DNA of 11,543 nt, taken from CAYUAI01 sp964442745 (GTDB lineage: Bacteria > Pseudomonadota > Gammaproteobacteria > S012-40). The stretch is from NCBI GenBank assembly GCA_964442745.1, contig CAYUAI010000113.1, positions 1 through 11,543 on the forward strand. The letters are read 5' to 3'. Shown here piece after piece: positions 1 through 6,180 of this stretch. Under the pieces are notes generated by a model, which did no database searches, had not been told where the DNA came from, and saw only the letters and a program-made list of their open reading frames with translations. A program made the translations under genes and the position numbers. Numbering within the stretch: position 1 is the first letter of the stretch; each line of letters begins with the position of its first letter.

Positions 1-55
1 TGAAAATAATAAATGGAATGAGTATCGATAAGATTAAGATACGTGCTTTTGTCAT
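1..55 (-). CDS. Divergent gene, 5' end only (secreted or membrane protein, unidentified)
   Basis: An open reading frame starts at an ATG (55 down to 53, minus strand) and runs off the left edge. Only 18 codons are visible, reading MTKARILILSILIPFIIF. Two early basic residues (K3, R5) followed by an unbroken hydrophobic run is what a signal peptide or first membrane helix looks like. A Shine-Dalgarno AGGA lies 7 bases before the ATG, and a strong sigma-54 promoter lies just upstream (94-109), so the start is well supported although the fragment is tiny. The gene is divergent from the kinase/regulator operon. By analogy with zraP next to zraSR it could encode a periplasmic metal-stress protein, but that is inference from layout only; nothing visible identifies the product. 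Confidence 0.6.
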   Translation of the reverse strand, partial: MTKARILILSILIPFIIF

Positions 56-93
56 GATAGTTTCCTAAATTTTTAAATGTCAGTATAGCTTAT

Positions 94-109
94 AGCAAGT
101 GATGTACCA
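94..109 (-). promoter_or_regulatory. Sigma-54 (-24/-12) promoter for the divergent gene
   Basis: Read on the minus strand the site is TGGTACATCACTTGCT. It has GG and GC separated by exactly 10 bases, TGG at the -24 position and TTGC at -12, and differs from the classical TGGCAC-N5-TTGC core at one position (T for C). The predicted transcription start is near position 83. This leaves a leader of about 28 bases that contains the Shine-Dalgarno sequence of the gene starting at 55. The neighbouring response regulator (1271-2644) has the GAFTGA motif needed to activate this type of promoter, so the two are probably partners. Confidence 0.72.
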
Positions 110-120
110 CAGTCATCAGG

Positions 121-129
121 TGCTATAAT
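121..129 (+). promoter_or_regulatory. Extended -10 promoter reading toward the kinase gene
   Basis: TGCTATAAT is a perfect extended -10 element (TGN plus TATAAT). No good -35 hexamer lies 16-18 bases upstream, which is tolerated with an extended -10. Initiation would fall near 136, giving a leader of about 147 bases before the kinase ATG at 283. That leader contains a ten-codon mini-ORF and the 42-bp palindrome. The region upstream of this -10 overlaps the divergent sigma-54 promoter, so occupation of one may affect the other. Confidence 0.5.
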
Positions 130-168
130 AATAGTGGTTAAGCCTTGCAATGACAGGAGATAATTGAA

Positions 169-201
169 ATGATGAATCTGAACTCAGATATAGTGGAATA
201 G
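169..201 (+). CDS. Possible ten-codon leader peptide
   Basis: ATG ATG starts a ten-codon frame, MMNLNSDIVE, ending at TAG (199-201). AGGAGA at 155-160 is a strong Shine-Dalgarno sequence 8 bases ahead of the first ATG, much better than anything in front of the kinase start at 283. The stop codon lies inside the left arm of the 42-bp palindrome. It could be a translated leader that influences hairpin formation, or a chance frame. The codons show no run of a single amino acid as in classical attenuators. Confidence 0.3.
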   Translation: MMNLNSDIVE

Positions 202-238
202 CAAGGTTGCAGTGTTGCAACACTGCAACCTTGCTATT
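197..238. repeat. Perfect 42-bp palindrome: candidate enhancer and/or attenuator
   Basis: Two 21-base arms are exact reverse complements with no spacer; the centre is GTGTTGCAACAC and the outer ends are AATAGC and GCTATT. The midpoint lies about 134 bp upstream of the predicted start of the divergent sigma-54 promoter, a usual distance for the dimer sites of NtrC-family activators. On the plus strand it would also form a very strong RNA hairpin followed by a short T run (237-240, of which two bases belong to the stem), so it could act as a weak terminator or attenuator in the kinase leader. The palindrome is a fact of the sequence; both roles are inferred. Confidence 0.6.
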
Positions 239-282
239 TTGTCATATAGAAACGCCATCAGGCTATTGAGCGTGTTAAAAAT

Positions 283-1281
283 ATGTTAACTCACCCCAAA
301 CAACCAAAATATGCACTGCGCGGATTGGTCATTGGTCTTTTGATTGCGCTAAGTGATTTTATGATGCTTGGTGTATTTAACGTGCAATTCACCATTAATG
401 GTGAATCTGCCTTGTGGATTGCCGGTCCTTTTTTGGCATCGACGTTTGCTATCTTGGGTTATGTGGCAGGCAAACTTTATGAGGCAAAAAAAAATCTCAC
501 CTTACAGACCGAAATCATTCAACGGCAACTCCAGGCATTAGAAGCTTCTCAAGAAAAAACGCTGCAATATGAAAAACTAGCCTCGATTGGCCGACTGTCC
601 GCTGGGGTGGCACATGAAGTAAGAAACCCCCTCGGGGTCATACGCAGTGCCGCTGGATTAATTGCCGAAGAGAGTGTGAATCTGAGCGACAATGCCAAAA
701 AAGCTAGTGATTTTATTCAAAAAGAAATTCTTAGATTAGACCATTTCATTGCGCAATTATTGGATTTTTCCAAGCCCTTGTCGGCGAAATTTGAGGTGAT
801 TAAATTCGAGGATATTCAAACGTATTTACAAGAACTGATTGCACATGAACCGAGTATGTTAAAAAATAATATTACGTTTGATACACCGCATGGATTGACA
901 TCATTTGAAGGTGATTTAGGGTTATTAACTCAAGCGCTATTCTCTTTAGTTAAAAATGCCACTGAAGCGGCTGGCAAACAAGGGCATGTGATCATGAATG
1001 CTGACCTTCGGCGGCCCAACTTAGTCATTCATATTCGCGATGATGGGGCTGGCGTTGCTCCAGATGTTATCGACAGATTGTATGAACCATTTTTTACGAC
1101 AAAAGCACTCGGTACCGGATTAGGCCTGGTGATGGCTGAAAGAATCATCAAGGGCCATGGGGGACGCCTAGCCTATATCGAACATAATGGTGCTGGGGAC
1201 CGTGGAAAAGGAGCTTGTTTTGTTGTTACCATGCCACTCGATAGCACTCAACGGTTTTTAGGAGATAACAATGCAATGTAA
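283..1281 (+). CDS. Sensor histidine kinase, NtrB/ZraS type, with minimal sensor
   Basis: This protein is a 332-residue membrane kinase that should autophosphorylate and pass phosphate to the regulator encoded next. Two membrane helices (about residues 11-33 and 43-64) are joined by a loop of only about ten residues, then a coiled-coil linker (65-95). The H-box has the phospho-accepting His at H111 (AHEVRNPLG). The ATPase part shows an N-box with N225 (KNATEAA), G1 DDGAGV (253-258), an F-box EPFFTTK (268-274) and G2 GTGLGL (277-282), all intact. There is no periplasmic sensor domain, unlike ZraS, so the stimulus is probably sensed in the membrane or delivered by another protein. No good Shine-Dalgarno precedes the ATG at 283; the frame is open back to 250 but offers no better start. 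The 3' end overlaps the regulator gene by 11 bases. Confidence 0.92.
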   Translation: MLTHPKQPKYALRGLVIGLLIALSDFMMLGVFNVQFTINGESALWIAGPFLASTFAILGYVAGKLYEAKKNLTLQTEIIQRQLQALEASQEKTLQYEKLASIGRLSAGVAHEVRNPLGVIRSAAGLIAEESVNLSDNAKKASDFIQKEILRLDHFIAQLLDFSKPLSAKFEVIKFEDIQTYLQELIAHEPSMLKNNITFDTPHGLTSFEGDLGLLTQALFSLVKNATEAAGKQGHVIMNADLRRPNLVIHIRDDGAGVAPDVIDRLYEPFFTTKALGTGLGLVMAERIIKGHGGRLAYIEHNGAGDRGKGACFVVTMPLDSTQRFLGDNNAM

Positions 1282-2644
1282 AATTGCGGTGATCGATGAT
1301 CAGCCACGTATGGCAGAAATCTTAGCGATGGTATTGCAACGAGACTATGTTGTCGATGTATTTACCGACAGCGAGAAGTTTTTAGCTGTTGCAAAAACCA
1401 TGCTCTATGATGGCATTATCACAGATTTAAAAATGCCAAAATACGATGGATTAGCCGTCTTGAAAACCGTGAAAACCTTGCAACCCGATACGCCGGTGAT
1501 TTTATTGACGGCCTATGCCACCGTTGCTACGGCGATTGATGCACTCAAGCAAGGGGCATTCGATTATTTACAAAAACCCATTGATAACGACCGCTGTCGT
1601 CAAGTGATTGCATTAGCGCTAGAAACCACCATGTTGCGTCGGCAAAATCGAATCATGCGAGCGGCCTTATTAGAACGTTATGATCTGGATAACCTGGTGG
1701 CTCATAGCGAAATTATGCGTGATGTGATCGATCGAGTGCGACGTGCCGCCATGAGTAAAAGCACGGTATTGATTCATGGTGAAAGTGGTACGGGCAAAGA
1801 AGTCATTGCGCGTGCGATTCATTATTATAGTGATCGTGTGGCTAAGCCTTTTATTGCCGTCAATTGCAAAGCCTTTGCCGATGGGGTGCTGGAGTCCGAA
1901 TTATTTGGTCATGAAAAAGGGGCATTTACCGGTGCCAATAGTTTAAAAAATGGAGTATTTGAGCGAGCGGATGGAGGCAGTTTGTTTCTTGATGAAATTG
2001 GTGAAATTAGTCAAGATTTTCAGGCGAAATTATTACGAGTGATTCAAGAACGGCAAATTCAACGTGTGGGTGCTAATTCGACGATTGATATTGATTTTCG
2101 TTTAATTGTTGCCACTAATCGTAATCTGCAACAAGCTATCGCCACCCATCATTTTCGCGAAGATCTCTATTATCGGTTAAATGTTATTCCCATTGAGTTG
2201 CCTCCGTTAAGAGCGCGCCAAGCGGATATTATGCCTTTAGCCACATTATTTTTACATCGCGTCAATGAAGAGCAAAACCGTGGCTTGCTGGGGTTGAGTG
2301 ATGAAGTCGTAAAATATCTACAGAGCCATACTTGGCCGGGTAATGTTCGTGAGTTAGAAAATACCGTGGAGCGCGGTGCCGTATTAGCCCGAGGTGATCA
2401 GATTGAATTGTCCGACTTAGGAGGCGGGTCGTCAGTGAACCCTGAAAAAGTGGCGCAATTCATGGACGATCAATCGATATCAACGCTGCAACAACACTTA
2501 GATCTAACAGCAAAAGACTACATCAGTCAAGTGTTAACCAATGTTAACGGGGTACGCCGATTGGCTGCTCAGCAACTGGGCATTGAGCGTACCACGTTAT
2601 ACCGATTAATTAAAAAATACGATATTGAACATGACCAGCGTTGA
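1271..2644 (+). CDS. Sigma-54-dependent response regulator, NtrC/ZraR family
   Basis: This is a 457-residue activator in three parts. The receiver domain (about 1-118) has acidic D9/D10, phospho-acceptor D52, T80 and K102. The AAA+ domain (about 140-378) has Walker A GESGTGKE (170-177), a complete GAFTGA loop (217-222) that contacts sigma-54, Walker B ending LFLDEI with D241/E242, and a WPGNVREL motif (355-362). A C-terminal Fis-type helix-turn-helix (about 425-450) ends LGIERTTLYRLIKKY. Length and motifs are those of a fully functional enhancer-binding protein. It should assemble into a ring, hydrolyse ATP and open sigma-54 promoters. The start is supported by AGGAG 6-7 bases upstream and by the 11-base overlap with the kinase gene, which suggests translational coupling. 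The clear nearby target is the -24/-12 promoter at 94-109; control of the efflux operon is possible but unproven. Confidence 0.95.
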   Translation: MQCKIAVIDDQPRMAEILAMVLQRDYVVDVFTDSEKFLAVAKTMLYDGIITDLKMPKYDGLAVLKTVKTLQPDTPVILLTAYATVATAIDALKQGAFDYLQKPIDNDRCRQVIALALETTMLRRQNRIMRAALLERYDLDNLVAHSEIMRDVIDRVRRAAMSKSTVLIHGESGTGKEVIARAIHYYSDRVAKPFIAVNCKAFADGVLESELFGHEKGAFTGANSLKNGVFERADGGSLFLDEIGEISQDFQAKLLRVIQERQIQRVGANSTIDIDFRLIVATNRNLQQAIATHHFREDLYYRLNVIPIELPPLRARQADIMPLATLFLHRVNEEQNRGLLGLSDEVVKYLQSHTWPGNVRELENTVERGAVLARGDQIELSDLGGGSSVNPEKVAQFMDDQSISTLQQHLDLTAKDYISQVLTNVNGVRRLAAQQLGIERTTLYRLIKKYDIEHDQR

Positions 2645-2946
2645 CGCCATACGATCTACTTCGTCTTGAAATATTTCTGTGATCATCATGACTGTTGTCG
2701 AAATGGTTAAGTTTCATTTTGAAGTGCATGAGCGAATGTTGCCTCACTTGTTTGGCCCATGGGGTCGTGTAGTGTTGGGTCAAACCAAGACGGCTAAAAT
2801 CTAAGGAAAAATTTGTGGCATATGAGCCGTGGGAGGAAATGGATCATGTGGTCCTTAAATTCAATGAAGCTATTGATTATTTCAAAATCAGCGCCGATAA
2901 TTGGACAGGCTTGTCTTTCCAAAGCTTATTGATTACCATATCCTCT
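2645..2946. other. 302-bp stretch between regulator and histidine-rich gene
   Basis: No recognisable domain, terminator or clear promoter is seen. A 38-codon frame runs 2688-2804, and a GTG at 2815 with AAGGA about 7-9 bases upstream could extend the next gene by 44 codons. The two frames differ by one base. Their amino-acid composition looks protein-like (for example LFGPWGRVVLGQ, then YEPWEEMDHVVLKF), so this may be a relic of one older gene broken by a frameshift. No GG-N10-GC promoter pair was found here on the plus strand. Confidence 0.4.
2688..2804 (+). CDS. Small ORF, 38 codons, unknown
   Basis: The frame runs from ATG 2688 to TAA 2802-2804 and begins MTVVEMVKFHFEVHERM. It has no signal peptide and no recognised domain. 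No Shine-Dalgarno sequence precedes the ATG, which lowers confidence. It lies 43 bases after the regulator's stop, and its TAA forms part of the TAAGGA sequence that could serve the GTG at 2815. It may be a small gene, a relic, or chance. Confidence 0.22.
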   Translation: MTVVEMVKFHFEVHERMLPHLFGPWGRVVLGQTKTAKI

Positions 2947-3381
2947 ATGAAACGTGTCGCGCTTAACAAAAGTAAAAAAATATCATGTCATTCTTTATGG
3001 GTGACTTACTTAATCATTACTTTGGCCTTTATGCAACTCGTTCCTTTGCATATGCATGTTTATGATCATAAACATGGCGCTCACCATCATGAATCCCTTA
3101 TTGATGAGCATGCTCATGTTAATCAGGTTCATTTATCACATGAGTCATCAGATGCGAATCATTCTCACGAAGTGATATCAGAAATGGATATTGAGTGGGA
3201 AGGGTTATTTAAACACTTTTCTTTTACATCATTAGCGGTCTTTATATTGATCGTCGCTATTATTGTTTTTCCTGCTTCACCCCTTTATGTGCGCATTTTA
3301 TGGCGGCGTAATAAAGATACCTCGGTTATTTCCCCATGTCGTGCGTTTTTTCTCCCTTCGCTGCGTGCTCCGCCCGGCTAA
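2947..3381 (+). CDS. Histidine-rich two-helix membrane protein beside czcCBA
   Basis: This is a 144-residue protein with a basic N-terminus, a first hydrophobic helix (about 16-34), and a polar stretch (about 35-77) holding 13 histidines in roughly 43 residues, including HKHGAHHH at 41-48. A second helix follows (about 92-115), then a basic tail ending in SLRAPPG. The topology suggests that the His-rich part is periplasmic and could bind Zn, Co, Ni or Cu ions. Small His-rich proteins of this shape with a Pro-rich tail are commonly found ahead of czcCBA operons in gammaproteobacteria; they recall CzcI but have no established function that I know of. The ATG at 2947 is chosen because the signal-like helix then falls at the N-terminus. 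The alternative GTG at 2815 has a better Shine-Dalgarno sequence and would give 188 residues. Confidence 0.7.
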   Translation: MKRVALNKSKKISCHSLWVTYLIITLAFMQLVPLHMHVYDHKHGAHHHESLIDEHAHVNQVHLSHESSDANHSHEVISEMDIEWEGLFKHFSFTSLAVFILIVAIIVFPASPLYVRILWRRNKDTSVISPCRAFFLPSLRAPPG

Positions 3382-3615
3382 AAAATCTTTTTTAACATTC
3401 TCCCATGGGTTAAAAGTATTCATTGACAGGGTAAGGCGGCGTCGTTTTGTTCAGTTTTTGCCTTGCTTTAGACGGCTCTGGTGAATTTTAAAGCAGAGGC
3501 TTTAGATTGCTTAATTGCTGTGACGTGATAGGCCTGTTGATTTGTCTGTTTCATCTGATGGCTTAGGGTCCGCACGGCAATAACCCTTTTTCTTTCTTTG
3601 TCTTCAAGGAACATA
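3382..3615. other. Intergenic region ahead of the efflux operon
   Basis: This 234-bp spacer has no convincing gene. It holds a candidate -24/-12 promoter (3559-3574), a small inverted repeat TAAAGC-AGAG-GCTTTA at 3489-3504 centred about 88 bp upstream of the predicted start, and a TTGACA at about 3424 without a matching -10 sequence. The repeat could be an activator site for the -24/-12 element, but it is short. There is no terminator-like hairpin after the His-rich gene, so read-through into czcC is possible. Confidence 0.35.
3559..3574 (+). promoter_or_regulatory. Weak sigma-54 (-24/-12) candidate for czcCBA
   Basis: TGGCTTAGGGTCCGCA has GG (3560-3561) and GC (3572-3573) separated by 10 bases, and TGGC matches the -24 element well. 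The -12 side (CCGC rather than TTGC) and the GC-rich spacer are poor. Initiation would fall near 3585, about 30 bases ahead of the czcC ATG. It is the only pair with the right spacing found in the spacer and would bring the efflux operon under the neighbouring NtrC-type regulator. It is far weaker than the divergent promoter at 94-109. Confidence 0.3.
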
Positions 3616-4875
3616 ATGATGCACTATTTGATATCGATAGTGATGGTGTTTATCGCGATACCGGTGTTATATGCTAAAGAAAGTTCGATCGCTGAATCGA
3701 TCACCTTAGAGCAGGTCATCATCAATGTGTTGCAACGTAACCCACAACTCAGTATTCACGGCTTTGAAGCTAAAGCCGCCGCGGCAAGAATACAACAGGC
3801 TCGATTGAGAAAGCCACTCAAGACCAAGCTCGATATCGAAAATTTTACGGGTACCGGTGATTACCAGGGTTTCAAACGTTTTGAAACGACGCTGAGTTTA
3901 GCGACGGTTTTGGAATCGCAAGGAAAGCTTGTCGCTCGGGGCGAGCTTGCTCAGCAACAAGCCAATCTGTTAGCCAATGATCAAGATAGCAATCGCTTGG
4001 ATATATTATCTGAGGCGGCACAACGTTTCGTTGGTGTTGTCATTGACCAGCAACGCTTGCTCATCGCACAAGATAAGTTGGCATTAGTTAAGCGCACCTA
4101 TGAAATTGTTGAGCATCGGGTGAACGCAGGCAAAAGTCATATTGCAGAACAACGGAAAGTGGCCATTGCACTGGCTCGGGCAGAAATTGAGCTTGAGCAT
4201 GCGGAACATAGATTGGGGACGTCTCGGTTAAAGCTGGCGACGAGCTGGGGTGAAACGAGGCCGAAATTTACCAGGGCGCGTGCAGATTTGTTTGATTTGC
4301 CGTCCGTGGGTTCGTTTGAACGGCTTGAGACCTTATTGGCACAAAATCCTGATCTGCTGCGTTTTGCCACGGAACAGCGTTTAGCACAAGCCTACCTACG
4401 CTTGGCACAAACTCGCCGTCGGTCAGACCTTGAGTTAGCCGGTGGCATTCGCTATTTCAACGATTTAAATGATGGGGCGTTAGTGTTGTCGGCAAGTATT
4501 CCATGGGGTGCAAAACAACGTGCTGCGCCAGTGATTGAAGAAATGCAACAGCGAATGCAACGTGTACCACGACAGCATGAGCAGCGGCGTCTTGCTTTGC
4601 TTCGCAGCTTGTATGAAATATATCAGGAGCTGTCACACGCTAAAAATGCTTTTCAAGCACTCAATCAACGCATTATTCCCGAGGCAGAACGGATGACAGA
4701 AGACTACGAACAAGGTTATCAAAGCGGACGTTTTTCGCTATTGGAGCTGACCGAGTCCCAACGAACTTTGCTTGATGTTCGTCTTGAGGTGGTGATGGAG
4801 GCGGCGAAATATCACCAATTCCGAATTGAAATTGAGCGGTTGACAGGCACAACAATGCGTCCAGGCATTAACTGA
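3616..4875 (+). CDS. czcC: CzcC-like outer-membrane channel (TolC/OEP family)
   Basis: This 419-residue protein should form the outer-membrane exit duct of the tripartite efflux pump, joined to the adaptor and RND pump encoded downstream. The N-terminus MMHYLISIVMVFIAIPVLYA is a signal peptide, with a likely cut after A20. The rest is rich in long amphipathic helices with Gln/Ala/Arg/Leu repeats (for example about 45-80, 115-200 and 325-419), as in the two-repeat OEP fold. LEQVIINVLQRNPQL near the start is the usual opening of these proteins. AAGGA (3606-3610) lies 5 bases before the first ATG and 8 before a second ATG at 3619, so either may be used; a TTG at 3598 would place the Shine-Dalgarno inside the gene and is rejected. 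The gene ends 40 bases before czcB. Confidence 0.88.
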   Translation: MMHYLISIVMVFIAIPVLYAKESSIAESITLEQVIINVLQRNPQLSIHGFEAKAAAARIQQARLRKPLKTKLDIENFTGTGDYQGFKRFETTLSLATVLESQGKLVARGELAQQQANLLANDQDSNRLDILSEAAQRFVGVVIDQQRLLIAQDKLALVKRTYEIVEHRVNAGKSHIAEQRKVAIALARAEIELEHAEHRLGTSRLKLATSWGETRPKFTRARADLFDLPSVGSFERLETLLAQNPDLLRFATEQRLAQAYLRLAQTRRRSDLELAGGIRYFNDLNDGALVLSASIPWGAKQRAAPVIEEMQQRMQRVPRQHEQRRLALLRSLYEIYQELSHAKNAFQALNQRIIPEAERMTEDYEQGYQSGRFSLLELTESQRTLLDVRLEVVMEAAKYHQFRIEIERLTGTTMRPGIN

Positions 4876-4915
4876 TGAGCTGTATTGCGAGATCACCATT
4901 ATCATGAGGTTATTG

Positions 4916-6166
4916 ATGAAAAAATTTGTCTATTTACTTGGATTCATCGGTTTGAGCCTACTACTTACAGCCTGCGATGGTATTAACTTGACACAACCTA
5001 AGCTGCCAGAAAAGGCGCATGATGACGCCGGTGAGGCCGAGCCCGTCAAAGGCCCGCACCATGGGCGGTTGTTAATCGATGGTGATTTCACACTTGAATT
5101 ATCCATCTTTGAGGCCGGTGTACCGCCAGAGTTTCGCGCCTGGGTAACCCAAAACGGCCAAGCAATTAAACCTGACGCCATTGACCTCAATGTAGCATTG
5201 ACCCGACTCGACGGCCAGGTGGATCAGGTTAAATTTAAACCCTACGATGATGCCTTACACGGCGATACCGTCATCTACGAACCTCATTCGTTTAGCGTCA
5301 CGATCAATGCGATCTATGGTGATACTCAACATACTTGGCAATATGATACCTTCGAAGGGCGTACCAACATCGAAACCGCCGTGGCTGAAGCTTTGGGCAT
5401 TGAAACGCGGGTAGCCGGTCCGACTGTTTTGCAGGAGACGACCACCGTGTACGGCCAAGTGATTCAAAATACCGAACAGCTGCGTAAAGTGAGTGCGCGC
5501 TTCGATGGAGTGATTAAATCGGTGTCACCATCGCTGGGGGATAAGGTTATCGAGGGGCAGCCACTGGCCACCGTTGAAAGTAATGAAAGCTTGAATTTAT
5601 ATACAATAACATCGCCGATGATTGGCATCATCACTCAGCGCGATGCCAATCCAGGGGAGCAAACGGATGGACGACGATTATTTACGATAATGGATATCTC
5701 ATCGGTGTGGGTCGATTTATCGCTATTTCCTGCTGACCGTCGCCGGGTTCGGGTGGGGGCGCCGGTGCGTGTTGTTGACAGCATGAGTGGCTTATCCGCG
5801 AAAGGGAAAATTGCCCGGATTAATATCAGCGCTGAAGCGAATCAAACCGTAAAGGCGCGGGTGGTGCTTAATAACAAAACGGGAGCACTGCTTCCGGGGA
5901 GCTATGTCACCGCTCAAATTAACGTAGCGAAATATCCGGTATCTTTGGCGGTAAAGCGATCAGGGTTACAAGCGTTTAGAGATTTTACTGTAGTTTATGC
6001 TCAAGTTGGCGAAGCGTATGAGGTCCGCATGTTAGAGTTAGGGCGGCAAGCCGGAGAATGGGTTGAAGTGCTGAGTGGTTTAGCGCCAGGCACGCGTTAT
6101 GTCAGTGAGAACAGTTATATCATCAAAGCGGATATCGAAAAATCCGGTGCCTCCCATGACCATTAA
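4916..6166 (+). CDS. czcB: CzcB-like periplasmic adaptor lipoprotein (HlyD/RND membrane-fusion family)
   Basis: This 416-residue adaptor links the RND pump to the outer-membrane channel. The lipobox L17-T18-A19-C20 follows a hydrophobic leader, so C20 should be lipidated. Asp at +2 (D21) is the residue that keeps lipoprotein in the inner membrane in enteric bacteria, as an adaptor needs. Residues about 45-150 (GPHHGRLLIDGDFTLELSIF onward) form the extra N-terminal domain found in many CzcB/CusB-type proteins. The core follows: a barrel-sandwich segment (ARFDGVIKSV at 194-203, then SPMIGIITQRDANPGE at 233-248) and a beta-barrel (about 263-340). The C-terminus ends in HDH, a possible metal ligand. 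ATG 4916 has GAGG six bases upstream; an ATG at 4904 is also in frame but poorly preceded. No hairpin is predicted to form across 185-250 because the segment is short. The gap to czcA is 14 bases. Confidence 0.9.
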   Translation: MKKFVYLLGFIGLSLLLTACDGINLTQPKLPEKAHDDAGEAEPVKGPHHGRLLIDGDFTLELSIFEAGVPPEFRAWVTQNGQAIKPDAIDLNVALTRLDGQVDQVKFKPYDDALHGDTVIYEPHSFSVTINAIYGDTQHTWQYDTFEGRTNIETAVAEALGIETRVAGPTVLQETTTVYGQVIQNTEQLRKVSARFDGVIKSVSPSLGDKVIEGQPLATVESNESLNLYTITSPMIGIITQRDANPGEQTDGRRLFTIMDISSVWVDLSLFPADRRRVRVGAPVRVVDSMSGLSAKGKIARINISAEANQTVKARVVLNNKTGALLPGSYVTAQINVAKYPVSLAVKRSGLQAFRDFTVVYAQVGEAYEVRMLELGRQAGEWVEVLSGLAPGTRYVSENSYIIKADIEKSGASHDH

Positions 6167-6180
6167 AAGGCTCACCGTTT

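Noticed and set aside
124..152. A second sigma-54-like site on the plus strand (TGGTTAAGCCTTGC, about 135-148)
   Set aside because: GG and GC are only nine bases apart; sigma-54 promoters need ten.
3263..3484. A 73-codon plus-strand frame overlapping the end of the His-rich gene
   Set aside because: It is a shadow frame: basic and low in complexity, without a ribosome site, overlapping the better supported His-rich protein.
3727..3736. GTGTTGCAAC inside czcC, identical to ten bases from the centre of the 42-bp palindrome
   Set aside because: It is coding sequence (codons for Val-Leu-Gln), TTGCAAC recurs in other coding stretches of the window, and the flanking arms are not conserved.
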